From: Amycolatopsis orientalis DSM 40040 = KCTC 9412
Lineage (GTDB): Bacteria; Actinomycetota; Actinomycetes; Mycobacteriales; Pseudonocardiaceae
DNA length: 64,000 nt
Direction of reading: 5' to 3'
Assembly (NCBI RefSeq): GCF_000478275.1
Contig: NZ_ASJB01000086.1
Span: 1-64,000 of the forward strand
Positions 36,299 to 45,597 of the stretch are shown piece by piece. Under the pieces are notes generated by a model. That model made no database searches. It worked only from the letters and a program-made list of their open reading frames with translations, and was not told where the DNA came from. Position 1 is the stretch's first letter; each line of letters starts with the position of its first letter. The position numbers and the translations under genes were made by a program.

Positions 36299-36717
36299 TG
36301 AGCTACATTTCCCTGATCCGGCCGCGCTGGTCGGATATGGATGTCTACGGGCATGTCAACCACGCGAACATGGTGACCCTGCTCGAAGAAGCCCGGATCC
36401 CGCTGCTGTTCGGGGACGCGGTCCGGGCGGGGCTCACCGAACTGCCCAAGGGCATCGTGGTGGTGAAGCTGGCCGTCCATTACCGTTCGCCGATCGTGGT
36501 GTCCGACCAGGACATCCGGGTGGAGATCTCGTTGAAGGACCTGAAGAACGCCAGCTTCACCCTCGGCTACAAGGTGCACAACGGGCCCGCCGAGGCCGAC
36601 AAGGTCGCGGTCACCGCGGAGACGGTGCTCGCGCCGTTCGACACGGCGTCGGAGCGGCCGCGGCGGCTGACCGAGGACGAACGCGCCTTCCTGGAGAAGG
36701 GGTTCGCGGATGCCTGA
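36298..36717 (+). CDS. Hotdog-fold acyl-CoA thioesterase
   Basis: A 139-residue 4HBT/YbgC-type hotdog protein with the active-site strand-helix RWSDMDVYGHVNHANMVTLL, in which Asp15 is the likely catalytic acid, and HYRSPIVVSDQDIRVEI in the sheet. It should hydrolyse an acyl-CoA thioester; chain preference is unknown. The start GTG shares one base with the gdh stop (TAGTG), so translation is coupled. The position matches Rv2475c next to the mycobacterial gdh. Confidence 0.88.
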   Translation: MSYISLIRPRWSDMDVYGHVNHANMVTLLEEARIPLLFGDAVRAGLTELPKGIVVVKLAVHYRSPIVVSDQDIRVEISLKDLKNASFTLGYKVHNGPAEADKVAVTAETVLAPFDTASERPRRLTEDERAFLEKGFADA

Positions 36718-37345
36718 GCTCTTCATCCCGGACGCGGGCGACCGCGAAACGCTCGGCGCGTTCGTGGCCAGGGCGGTCCGGCTCGACCAGAACACGCTGG
36801 TGCGGCTGCGTCAGCGTGGTGACGGCGTCGTGGAGGCGTGGAGCGCGACCCCGTTCGAAGTCCTCGCCACCAGGGCCGTCGCGGGCGACATCACGCCTTC
36901 CGACATCACGGTGTCCGGGAACGAGCTGCTCGCCGCGCTGACCGTGGCCGGTGGCGAGCGCATGGACCCGGGCCCGGCCCGGGATCTGATGTGGCATTCG
37001 GAGCTGCCCGCCCCGGGGCGCTGGCAGCTGGTGGACGAACTCCCGGCGACGGTGATCTCGGAGCTGGCCGATCGCGGGGTGGCGCTCGCCCGCGACAACG
37101 TCGGTCCGCACGGCAACCCGCCCGCGTCGTTGATGGACCAGGCGGTGCTCACCGTCACCGGCGGTGAGCTGGAGATCAAGGTCCAGATGCGGTGCCTGTT
37201 CGCGTTGTCCGGGATGGGGTTCCTCGACTCGTCGATCAGCGACGACGTCGTCCGCGTGACCGCGACGGACTCGTGGATGCGCATCGACGCCCGCTACGGC
37301 GCCGTCCTCAAGCGCCGTCACGCGCTCCTGCCCCTGCTGTTCTGA
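36710..37345 (+). CDS. Conserved hypothetical protein of the gdh operon
   Basis: A 211-residue soluble protein without a named domain. It overlaps the thioesterase stop by 8 bases, so it belongs to the gdh-thioesterase operon. It begins MPELFIPDAGDRETLGAFVA and has SLMDQAVLTVTGG and LFALSGMGFLDSS segments; no catalytic motif is evident. Its position corresponds to Rv2474c. Conserved co-location with gdh suggests a linked but unknown role. Confidence 0.82.
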   Translation: MPELFIPDAGDRETLGAFVARAVRLDQNTLVRLRQRGDGVVEAWSATPFEVLATRAVAGDITPSDITVSGNELLAALTVAGGERMDPGPARDLMWHSELPAPGRWQLVDELPATVISELADRGVALARDNVGPHGNPPASLMDQAVLTVTGGELEIKVQMRCLFALSGMGFLDSSISDDVVRVTATDSWMRIDARYGAVLKRRHALLPLLF

Positions 37346-37408
37346 CGGGTTTCTTACCGCCGCGCGCCGCGGGTGGCTTCCGGCCGCCCGCGGTGTCAGG
37401 CTGTCCCC

Positions 37409-37711
37409 ATGAGCGACAGGGACCCTGGTGACACCGGCAAGGACGGGGAGGACCCGACCGCGGATTTCCTCGCCGAGGTCCGGCCGGAGGAGACCCCCTG
37501 GCGGACCGAGCGGCCGCCGGGTGAGGAGGCGCCGGAACGCGCCGAACGCCCGGAGAAGTGGGGCCGGGCCAAGGCCGCCGGCCGGGCCGCCGCGCAGGCC
37601 GCGCCCTATGTCCAGGCCGCCGCACTGGCCACCTGGATCGTCTCGGGCACCCTCGACGACTCCGGCTCTGACTCCGGCTTCGGCGACATGGGCTCTTCCG
37701 GCGACGCCTGA
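37409..37711 (+). CDS. Small acidic/proline-rich hypothetical protein
   Basis: A 100-residue product starting MSDRDPGDTGKDGEDPTADF, with a charged, disordered first half, a short Ala-rich helix (AKAAGRAAAQAAPYVQAAALA, about 55-75) and a Ser/Gly/Asp tail (DSGSDSGFGDMGSSG). It has no signal peptide and no recognised domain. It follows the gdh operon by 63 bases and ends just before a long hairpin. Confidence 0.6.
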   Translation: MSDRDPGDTGKDGEDPTADFLAEVRPEETPWRTERPPGEEAPERAERPEKWGRAKAAGRAAAQAAPYVQAAALATWIVSGTLDDSGSDSGFGDMGSSGDA

Positions 37712-37714
37712 CCC

Positions 37715-37787
37715 CCCTCGCATTTCGTCCTCTGGATGCGGTAGTTGGCGATACGAACTACCGCATCCAGAGGACGAAATGCGAGGG
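37715..37787. terminator. Family B palindrome (CATTTCGTCCTCTGGATGCGG), 32-bp stem
   Basis: Arms 37715-37746 and 37756-37787 are perfectly complementary around a 9-base loop. It sits between convergent genes (stops at 37711 and 37799) and can terminate both. The outer 22 bases recur at 59246-59298. Confidence 0.85.
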
Positions 37788-37798
37788 AAAAAGGGGGA

Positions 37799-38440
37799 TC
37801 AGAGTTTTGAGCGCATGGTCTTCATGCGTTCGATCTCGGCGGACTGGCCGGTGATGACCTCCTGCGCCATCTCCTGCGCCTTGATCTCCACGCCCTTGCC
37901 GAGCTGGGCTTCGGCCATGGTCAGCGCGCCCTGGTGATGCGCGATCATCAGGTCGAGGAACAGCTTCTCGAACGCCGTGCCGGAAGCCGCGCGCAGATCG
38001 GCCAGCTGGGCCTCCGTCGCCATCCCCGGCATGAGGGCGTGGTCGTGGTGACCCCCGTGCCCGTCGTGCCCCTGGCCCGGCACCGGCTTGCCCCGGTCGG
38101 AGAGCCACGTCTTCATCATCTTGATCTCGCCGTCCTGGGCGACCGAGATCCGGCCGGCGATCGCCCGGATCTGCTCGTTCGCGGTCTTGCCCGGCACCAG
38201 GTCGGTCATCACCTTCGCCTGCTCGTGATGGGGGATCATCATGGTGATGTACTCGACGTCCGCCTCGTTGGGCTGATCGCGGTTCACCGGACCGGGGGCG
38301 CTCGTGCCCGCCTGCTCACCCGGCTTCCCGGGGACGATCAGCGGAGCGCTGGACGCGGGCGCGGCGGGGGTTTCCTCGCCGGTGCAGCCCGAGACGAGGA
38401 ACGCGGCGACGAAGAGTGCCGCTGTCAAACTCTTTTTCAT
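37799..38440 (-). CDS. DUF305 lipoprotein
   Basis: A 213-residue secreted lipoprotein: signal peptide with lipobox LVSGC (Cys19), a disordered linker, then the duplicated ferritin-like DUF305 repeat. Each half carries a His/Met-rich core (EYITMMIPHHEQAKVM; LFLDLMIAHHQGALTMAEAQ), with a His-rich stretch (GHDGHGGHHDHALMPG) between. The motifs suggest metal binding, copper being plausible. It is divergent from the LVIVD protein, a frequent actinobacterial pairing, and the two probably act together at the cell surface. Confidence 0.9.
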   Translation of the reverse strand: MKKSLTAALFVAAFLVSGCTGEETPAAPASSAPLIVPGKPGEQAGTSAPGPVNRDQPNEADVEYITMMIPHHEQAKVMTDLVPGKTANEQIRAIAGRISVAQDGEIKMMKTWLSDRGKPVPGQGHDGHGGHHDHALMPGMATEAQLADLRAASGTAFEKLFLDLMIAHHQGALTMAEAQLGKGVEIKAQEMAQEVITGQSAEIERMKTMRSKL

Positions 38441-38527
38441 CCCGGGAGATCCTCCATTGGTCGGTATCTGCTGAGCCTAAATAAGGAATAAGGTGCGCGT
38501 AAAGCTGGGTGGAAGGAGAGTCATATC

Positions 38528-39979
<1,452 letters not shown>

Positions 39980-40010
39980 TCTCCCAGCGCGCCCTTGGGG
40001 TTCAGAGGTG

Positions 40011-40095
40011 GGGGCTGAAGGGGCCCTTCGCCTCATCTCACGCGGCGAAGGGCGCTTTCCCCGCATGTGATGCGGGGAAAGCGCCCTTCAGCCCC
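40011..40095. terminator. Family C three-arm palindrome
   Basis: A 19-bp perfect hairpin (40047-40065 with 40071-40089, loop TGTGA) lies inside a longer element beginning GGGGCTGAAGGGG and ending CCCTTCAGCCCC. The first arm can also pair with the middle arm (GCCCTTCGCC with GGCGAAGGGC). A close copy is at 51929-52013. It separates convergent genes ending at 39979 and 40105. Confidence 0.8.
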
Positions 40096-40104
40096 GAGTC
40101 ACGC

Positions 40105-41655
40105 TCAGACGAGCCAAGCGGCCGCGTCCGGCGGCAGTTTCCCGTTCACCAGCGGAACGCTGGAGAGCAGCACCTCACCCGGCGGCAGCGCGATCGGGCT
40201 CGCCGACGTGTTCAGCGCGCAGATCAGCCCGCCTCGCCGCCGGAACGCGAAACAGCCGGCCGGTGCGCCGTACCATTCGAGGTCGTCACCGCGGAAGGCC
40301 TGGTGCGACTTCCGGAGCTCGATCGCCTGCCGGTACAGCGAAAGCGTCGACGCGGGATCCTCCAGCTGGGCTTCCACGGTCACCGACGCCCACGAGGCGG
40401 GCATGGGCAGCCAGGTGCGCGGATTGCGCGAGAAACCGAACGGCGGCAGGTCGCCTTCCCACGGCAGCGGCACCCGCGCCGCGTCCCGGCCGAATTCGGC
40501 GCCGGAGGTCTTGGCGCGCGGGTCGGCGAGCGCCTCGGGCGGGAGGTCGACGTTGCCGAGCCCCAGTTCTTCGCCGTTGTACAGATAGATCGTCCCGGGC
40601 AGCGCGAGTTCGACGAGCGCCATCGCCCGCGCCCGCCGCACGCCCCGCTCACCCCCGCCGTACCGGCTGACCTGCCGCCAGACGTCGTGGTTGCTCAACG
40701 TCCAGGTGGCGGACGCCCCGGCGGACTTCGGCACCGCCAGGGACCGCTCGATGGCCGTCCGCAGCGCGTCCGCGTCGAAATGCGTGAGGACGAGCCGGAA
40801 GTTGAACGCCAGATGCAGTTCGTCCGGCCGCAGATACCGCGCGAGGCGTTCCTCGTCGGTCACCCAGATCTCGCCGACGGCCATGGTGCCCGGGTACTCG
40901 TCGAGGACCTTGCGGATCATCTGGTGGATCTCGTGGACCCGGTCGTGGTCGAACCGAGGGTCGTAGAAGTCGCTTGGGCCGATCGGGTTCACCCGGGGGT
41001 CCATGTCCGGCAGGCCCGGCGGTTTCGCCATGCCGTGCGCGACGTCGATGCGGAAACCGTCCACGCCGTGGTCCAGCCAGAAACGCAGGGTCCGCTCCAG
41101 ATCGGCGGCGACCTCGTGGTTGGTCCAGTTCAGGTCGGGCTGCTGCGGCGAGAACAGGTGCAGGTACCACTGGCCGTCCGGCACCCGGGTCCACGCCGGG
41201 CCGCCGAACGCGCTGAGCCAGTTGTTCGGCGGCTGGTCGCCGCGCGGGCCGAGCCCGTCACGGAAGATGTAGCGATCCCGCTCCGGGCTGCCCGGCGGCG
41301 CCGCCATCGCCGATTTGAACCAGGCGTGGGTGTTGCTGGTGTGGTTGGGGACGACGTCGACGGTGACCTTGATGCCGCGTTTGTGCGCCTCGGTCAGCAG
41401 GACGTCGAAATCCCCGAGGGTCCCGAACATCGGGTCGACGTCGCGCGGGTCGGCGATGTCGTACCCGTGGTCGGCCATGGGGGAGCGGTAGAACGGCGTC
41501 AGCCACAGCGCGTCGACCCCGAGCAGCTCCAGGTACCCGAGCTTGCCGCGGATGCCTTCGAGGTCACCGACGCCGTCCCCGTCGGAATCGGCGAACGAGC
41601 GCACGTAGACCTGGTAGAAGACCGCCTGCTCCCACCAGGCCGCGCCCCCTGCCAT
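40105..41655 (-). CDS. GH13 alpha-glucosidase
   Basis: A 516-residue cytoplasmic (beta/alpha)8-barrel glycosidase. Conserved regions are DVVPNHTS (100-107), GFRIDVAHG with nucleophile Asp204, AVGEIWV with acid/base Glu262, and TLSNHDVWR with Asp324. The start region VFYQVYVRSFADSDGDGVGD is typical of oligo-1,6-/alpha-glucosidases. It corresponds to mycobacterial AglA (Rv2471), beside glbO there as here. Its ATG shares one base with the glbO stop (TGATG), so the two are translationally coupled. Confidence 0.93.
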   Translation of the reverse strand: MAGGAAWWEQAVFYQVYVRSFADSDGDGVGDLEGIRGKLGYLELLGVDALWLTPFYRSPMADHGYDIADPRDVDPMFGTLGDFDVLLTEAHKRGIKVTVDVVPNHTSNTHAWFKSAMAAPPGSPERDRYIFRDGLGPRGDQPPNNWLSAFGGPAWTRVPDGQWYLHLFSPQQPDLNWTNHEVAADLERTLRFWLDHGVDGFRIDVAHGMAKPPGLPDMDPRVNPIGPSDFYDPRFDHDRVHEIHQMIRKVLDEYPGTMAVGEIWVTDEERLARYLRPDELHLAFNFRLVLTHFDADALRTAIERSLAVPKSAGASATWTLSNHDVWRQVSRYGGGERGVRRARAMALVELALPGTIYLYNGEELGLGNVDLPPEALADPRAKTSGAEFGRDAARVPLPWEGDLPPFGFSRNPRTWLPMPASWASVTVEAQLEDPASTLSLYRQAIELRKSHQAFRGDDLEWYGAPAGCFAFRRRGGLICALNTSASPIALPPGEVLLSSVPLVNGKLPPDAAAWLV

Positions 41656-42044
41656 CACACGAAGCTGTTCATCATGCTGTGGGCGGCCATTTCGAGATAC
41701 GCCCACAGCTGCGAGCGGTAGGGCTCCTCGATGTTCTCCTCGTCGACGGCGATCTTGATGCAGCGCAGCCAGGCGTCGCGTTCGATCGGGCCGATCTTGA
41801 ACGGCGCGTGCCGCATCCGCAGCCGCGGGTGGCCGCGCTGGTCCGAGTAGGTGTGCGGGCCGCCCCAGTACTGCATGAGGAACAGCCGGAAACGCTCCTC
41901 GGCCGGGCCGAGGTCCTCCTCGGGATACAGCGGCCGAAGCACCTCGTCGACCGCCACTTCGGCGTAGAACCGCGCGACGATCCGGGTGAACACCGGTTCA
42001 CCGCCGATCGCCTCGTACAAGGTCGTGGGGTCTGGTTCGCTCAC
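41655..42044 (-). CDS. glbO: Group II truncated hemoglobin
   Basis: A 129-residue heme protein of the 2-on-2 globin fold. Diagnostic residues are Tyr27 (B10), Tyr40 (CD1, in [10 protein letters not shown]), proximal His79 (LRMRHAPF) and Trp92 (G8, in RDAWLRC); [20 protein letters not shown] is the GlbO signature. Roles proposed for GlbO include oxygen handling and redox/NO reactions near the membrane. GGAG lies 8 bases upstream of the GTG at 42044; a GTG at 42050 is too close to it. Confidence 0.95.
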   Translation of the reverse strand: MSEPDPTTLYEAIGGEPVFTRIVARFYAEVAVDEVLRPLYPEEDLGPAEERFRLFLMQYWGGPHTYSDQRGHPRLRMRHAPFKIGPIERDAWLRCIKIAVDEENIEEPYRSQLWAYLEMAAHSMMNSFV

Positions 42045-42070
42045 GGACACAGCTCCATTCTGCCCTTGCC

Positions 42071-43048
42071 CTACTGGCTCGCGGGGCCGGAGGACATAAA
42101 GCGACCCAGAGGTGGCTCGAAGCCTGCCTCGTCGAGCGCGGCGAGCAGGTGCGCCCGCAGCGCGCGCTGCACCGACCACTGCTTGCCGGGGCGGACCTTC
42201 ACCGTCAGGCGGAGCTTGATGCCCTCGGGCGTGACGGTCTCCACACCGAGCATCTCGGGCGGCTCCAGGACGTTGGGCGCCAGTGCTTCGCTCTCCAGGA
42301 GCGTCTTCGACCTCTCGGCCATCAGTTCGGTGGCCTTCTCGACGTCGGCGGAGTAGCTGAGCGGGACGTCGACGACGGCCACCGCGAAGCCCTGGCTCGA
42401 GTTGCCGACCCGCAGCACCTCGCCGTTCCGGACGTACCAGACGGTGCCGTTGATGTCACGCAGGGTGGTGATCCGGAGGCCGACGGCCTCGACGGTGCCG
42501 GAGGCCTCACCGACGTCGACGACGTCACCCACGCCGTACTGGTCCTCGATCATCATGAAGATGCCGGAGAGGAAGTCCTTGACCAGGTTCTGCGCACCGA
42601 AACCGAGCGCGACACCGACGATGCCCGCGGAGGCGATGATCGGCGCCAGGTCGATGCCCAGTTCGCCCAGCACGAGGATGAACGCGAGGCCGTAGATCAG
42701 GAACGTCGCCATCGACTTGAGCACCGAGCCGATCGTGGCGGCGCGCTGGCGGCGCCGTTCCATCACGGCCGAGCCGAGCACTTCGGGGGCCCGCTCCCGC
42801 AGCGGTCTCAACAGCGACGGCAGTTTCGAGGAGCCGCCGGGCATCCGCGTCACACGGTTGATCACGCGCCGGACCAGGTACCGCAGCAGGAACGCCACGG
42901 CCACGATCATCAGGATCTTGATCGGCTTCGTGACCAGCCAGCCGGCCGACGCGGAGAGCCACTCGTTGTTTGTGACCTGGAACACCTGGCCGCACAGCGT
43001 GCTGGCGTCCTTCGTGCATGCCGGGGGTTCGGTGGGCAGCAGGTTCAC
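42071..43048 (-). CDS. MscS-family mechanosensitive ion channel
   Basis: A 325-residue small-conductance channel. It has about three membrane helices (residues 40-60, 105-125, 130-155). The pore-lining TM3 segment [23 protein letters not shown] leads into the beta domain ([20 protein letters not shown]). The C-terminal alpha/beta domain is complete. It opens under membrane tension to release solutes at osmotic downshock. Its stop lies 26 bases upstream of the glbO start on the same strand, so co-transcription is possible. Confidence 0.92.
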   Translation of the reverse strand: MNLLPTEPPACTKDASTLCGQVFQVTNNEWLSASAGWLVTKPIKILMIVAVAFLLRYLVRRVINRVTRMPGGSSKLPSLLRPLRERAPEVLGSAVMERRRQRAATIGSVLKSMATFLIYGLAFILVLGELGIDLAPIIASAGIVGVALGFGAQNLVKDFLSGIFMMIEDQYGVGDVVDVGEASGTVEAVGLRITTLRDINGTVWYVRNGEVLRVGNSSQGFAVAVVDVPLSYSADVEKATELMAERSKTLLESEALAPNVLEPPEMLGVETVTPEGIKLRLTVKVRPGKQWSVQRALRAHLLAALDEAGFEPPLGRFMSSGPASQ

Positions 43049-43238
43049 GGAGAAGAAATGTCCTTTCCAGCTCGGCGGGGACCGTTCGCGCTGCTGAGCG
43101 CGTCAGGACTCCCCGCGGATTCGAAACACCCAACTTCATGTGGACGCGGGGTCGCGCGCATGTGACACGTCTTGTAACACACGTGCACTTTGGGGCTGAT
43201 CTGTGGTCGACTATGCCTGCACCGGTGGAGGTGGTCGA

Positions 43239-43964
43239 GTGCCAGACCGACAACCCATCCCCCTCGGCGTCCCGAGCCAAGCCTTGGCCGGACAGGCGCC
43301 GGAGGTCGTGTTGCGCGCTCATCCGGGAGGTGCCCCCTCGCACGGGGCTCCACTCGGCGGGCCGGGAACGCGGCCAGGGGGTGTTGCCCGCCCGCCCGGA
43401 CAGCGTAGAGGGCGGGACCCGTCGACTTCGGCGGTACCCACGGCGACTTCGTGGGGCCGCAGACGGGTATTGCTGTTGAACGCCACGTTCGAGCCGCTCA
43501 CGGCGCTGCCGTTGCGGCGCGCGGTGGTCCTGGTGATGTGCGGCAAGGCCGAGGTGGTGCACGGCGACCCCGGAGGGCTCGAACTGCACGCCGCCACGGT
43601 CTCGCTGCCCGTGCCCTCGGTGATCCGGCTGAGCACCTACGTGCGCGTGCCCTACCGCGCGCAGGTGCCGCTGACCCGGGCCGGGCTGATGCACCGCGAC
43701 CGGTACCGCTGCGCCTACTGCGGGGGGCGGGCCGAGACGATCGACCACGTCGTCCCGCGCAGCCGTGGTGGTCCCCACAGCTGGACGAACTGCGTGGCCT
43801 GCTGCGCCAAGTGCAACCACCGTAAGGCGGACAAGCTGCTGTCCGAGATCGGCTGGCGCCTGCGCGTCGTGCCGAGGGCCCCGCACGGCCCGCACTGGCG
43901 GCTGCTCGCCCATTCCAAGGAGGCCGACCCGTTGTGGCGGCCGTACCTGGGAACCGCGGCCTGA
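43239..43964 (+). CDS. HNH endonuclease
   Basis: A 241-residue protein. About the first 75 residues are Gly/Pro/Arg-rich and probably disordered; the rest is the conserved core (RRVLLLNATFEPLTALPLRR). The HNH motif is intact: CAYCGGRAETIDHVVPRSRGG, then WTNCVACCAKCNHRKADK, with two CxxC pairs for structural zinc. GGAGG ends 7 bases before the GTG at 43239, which decides the start; a GTG at 43203 lacks a site. It matches Rv2469c in position and is widely conserved in actinobacteria, with biological role unsettled. Confidence 0.87.
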   Translation: MPDRQPIPLGVPSQALAGQAPEVVLRAHPGGAPSHGAPLGGPGTRPGGVARPPGQRRGRDPSTSAVPTATSWGRRRVLLLNATFEPLTALPLRRAVVLVMCGKAEVVHGDPGGLELHAATVSLPVPSVIRLSTYVRVPYRAQVPLTRAGLMHRDRYRCAYCGGRAETIDHVVPRSRGGPHSWTNCVACCAKCNHRKADKLLSEIGWRLRVVPRAPHGPHWRLLAHSKEADPLWRPYLGTAA

Positions 43965-44124
43965 CCGGGGTTCTGAACGCAGGTTTTCCGCGAACACGTC
44001 GGCGCCCCGGCTGCCTTTCGGCGGCCGGGGCGAGCCGATGATGCCGTGATACTGCTCGGTACCGCTACAAGTACGCAATCCCCTACTGCCGCGTCACTCG
44101 CCGTCCAGCCGGTAATACCCGGGC

Positions 44125-44478
44125 TCAGGCGGCCAGCGAGAAGTCGTTCTGGCAGGTGACGCGGGTGCCCCGGGTGACACGCGTGCCGCGGGTGACACGA
44201 GTGCCGCAGGTGACGCGGGTTCCGGCCGTCACGCGGGTGCCGCGAGTGACGCGCGTGCCACGGGTGACACGAGTGCCGGCGGTGACGCGGGTGCCCCGGG
44301 TCACCCGGGTGCCGCGCGTGACGCGGGTACCGGCGGTGACGCGGGTACCGCGAGTGACACGAGTACCGCGAGTAACCCGTGTGCCCGCCGTCACACGCGT
44401 ACCGGGGATGAATTCAGTTTCGAAGAGTGACGAAATGTCGTCGATGATCGCCTGGCCGGGTGTCTGGGTGCTCTGCAT
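44125..44478 (-). CDS. Fourteen-fold GTRVTx hexapeptide-repeat protein, uncharacterised
   Basis: A 117-residue protein: a 25-residue leader-like N-terminus (QAIIDDISSLFETEF), fourteen perfect GTRVT[A/R/C] hexapeptides (26-109), and the tail QNDFSLAA. The variable sixth residue follows A-R-R repeated (ARR ARR ARR ACR RC), an 18-residue super-period. GGAGG lies 7 bases before the ATG, so it looks translated. Synonymous codons vary freely between repeats while the protein is invariant, which argues for selection on the peptide. Spacing of V and the small T four residues later fits the left-handed beta-helix hexad, three hexads per coil. A multi-core modified-peptide precursor is the other idea, but no maturase is adjacent. 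Located between HNH and ctaJ. I do not recognise the family. Confidence 0.75.
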   Translation of the reverse strand: MQSTQTPGQAIIDDISSLFETEFIPGTRVTAGTRVTRGTRVTRGTRVTAGTRVTRGTRVTRGTRVTAGTRVTRGTRVTRGTRVTAGTRVTCGTRVTRGTRVTRGTRVTCQNDFSLAA

Positions 44479-44778
44479 GACATATCCTCCTGCGACCGGT
44501 GCGTTACCTGCTGGGGTGGGGGAGCTGGGCGCAAGGCCCGTACAGGTGAAAAAGCTACGAGGATTTCAAGGCGGCGACAAGACGACAGCGCCGGGTGCGG
44601 CCGCCCGTACGTTGAGTTGCAACCTTTCGGCCTTGCGGGCTTCGGCTCAACGTGGGAGCGCTTTCGCGGCAAGCGGCGGACGGCCCCCCTCGGACGGCGA
44701 GCGGTCGGTGGCGCGGACCACGTCACGCGACCGGGTGCGGCACGGCGTTCCGGACCCGGGTCGGATACGCTCACGCGC
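44479..44778. other. 300-base divergent intergenic region
   Basis: Separates the repeat-protein gene (minus) from ctaJ (plus) and should contain both promoters. I see no long hairpin, RNA gene or further ORF with a ribosome site. Confidence 0.45.
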
Positions 44779-45042
44779 GTGAACCTTGTCGAGACGATCC
44801 TGGTCTTCGCGGTGATCCCCTTGGTCATCTACGCGCTTTGCGGGGTGGCCACGCTGCGGTCGAAGGGCGCGGGCGTCGCCCGGTACCGGCCGGGGCAGCC
44901 GTGGGAGTACCCGGCCATGTGGTGGAGCGCCAACCCCGACGGTGTCGGCGCCAGGCATTCGCACGCGAACGTGGGCGGCGCGACCGCCGTCGGTGCGACG
45001 GATGGAGCTTCGGTGACGGGAGGCGCTCGTGGCAACTGGTGA
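44779..45042 (+). CDS. ctaJ: Small single-span membrane protein, CtaJ-like aa3 oxidase subunit
   Basis: An 87-residue protein with one N-terminal membrane helix (VETILVFAVIPLVIYALCGVA), then RYRPGQPWEYPAMWWSANP, the segment conserved in actinobacterial CtaJ, and a flexible Gly/Ala tail. CtaJ is an accessory subunit of the cytochrome aa3 oxidase in the III2-IV2 respiratory supercomplex of mycobacteria. The downstream DUF5130 gene overlaps by 14 bases; its mycobacterial homologue was named PRSAF1 in the same supercomplex. The GTG start is inferred from the family N-terminus. Confidence 0.72.
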   Translation: MNLVETILVFAVIPLVIYALCGVATLRSKGAGVARYRPGQPWEYPAMWWSANPDGVGARHSHANVGGATAVGATDGASVTGGARGNW

Positions 45043-45511
45043 ACTGACCCACGCGTCCGCAACTGTTGACGAAGAGCCCGGTTACGGCGCCGTCGTTACC
45101 TCCAGCGGCCGGATTTCCGCCGCCAAGATGTACGAACCGGCTGGGCCGATCAGCCCATTCTCGACCCAGCAGCTTGCTCGGCTGGACGAGGCACTGACGC
45201 TGGCCAGCCGCGAGACGGGCCTCGACTTCAGTGTGTATCTCGGTGAGCTCGGCGACGACAGCCGCGCGGCCGCCGAGGGCCTGCTGAACTCGACCGACAA
45301 CCCGGCCGACTCCGTGGTCGTCGCCGTGTCGCCCGGCCAGCGCGTCATCGAGATCGTGACGGGCTCGCAGGCCCGGTACCGCCTGCCCGACCGCGGCGCG
45401 AAGCTCGCCGTGGCCAGCATGGTGGCCTCCTTCAAGGAAGGCGACCTCATCGGCGGTCTCGTGAACGCCCTGCGGATGCTCAGCGACCAGGCGGGCTCGC
45501 CCCAACACTGA
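45029..45511 (+). CDS. DUF5130 protein, respiratory-supercomplex-associated (PRSAF1-like)
   Basis: A 160-residue soluble protein with a TPM-like alpha/beta domain (FSTQQLARLDEALTLASRET; FSVYLGELGDDSRAAAEGLL; DSVVVAVSPGQRVIEIVTG). GGGAGG precedes the GTG by 6 bases and the gene overlaps ctaJ, implying coupled translation. The M. smegmatis homologue (Rv2468c type) co-purifies with the cytochrome bcc-aa3 supercomplex; exact function is unknown. Assignment rests on sequence and gene order. Confidence 0.82.
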   Translation: MATGELTHASATVDEEPGYGAVVTSSGRISAAKMYEPAGPISPFSTQQLARLDEALTLASRETGLDFSVYLGELGDDSRAAAEGLLNSTDNPADSVVVAVSPGQRVIEIVTGSQARYRLPDRGAKLAVASMVASFKEGDLIGGLVNALRMLSDQAGSPQH

Positions 45512-45535
45512 CGCTCGCTTCAAGCACTTCCGAGT

Positions 45536-45588
45536 GTTATGAACGGGACTTTCACTGCAAAATTTGCAATGAAAGTCCCGTTCATAAC
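45536..45588. terminator. Family D palindrome (core GCAAAATTTGC), 26-base arms
   Basis: Arms 45536-45561 and 45563-45588 pair with a single mismatch around one central base. It lies between convergent stops (45511 and 45598) and probably terminates both. A relative with the same core and layout is at 52153-52207. Confidence 0.8.
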
Positions 45589-45597
45589 GTTTATGGC

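Noticed and set aside
38441-38527. Copper-responsive operator between DUF305 and LVIVD genes
   Set aside because: No recognisable CsoR or CopY-type inverted repeat in the 87-base gap.
44125-44478. Lanthipeptide, graspetide or other known RiPP precursor
   Set aside because: Leader and repeats match no precursor motif I know and no modifying enzyme, protease or transporter is adjacent; kept only as an alternative.
44156-44782. Plus-strand ORF of TRVPRV repeats opposite the hexapeptide gene
   Set aside because: It is the antisense shadow of the minus-strand repeat; the ATG lacks a ribosome site, whereas the minus-strand ORF has GGAGG and a coherent N- and C-terminus.
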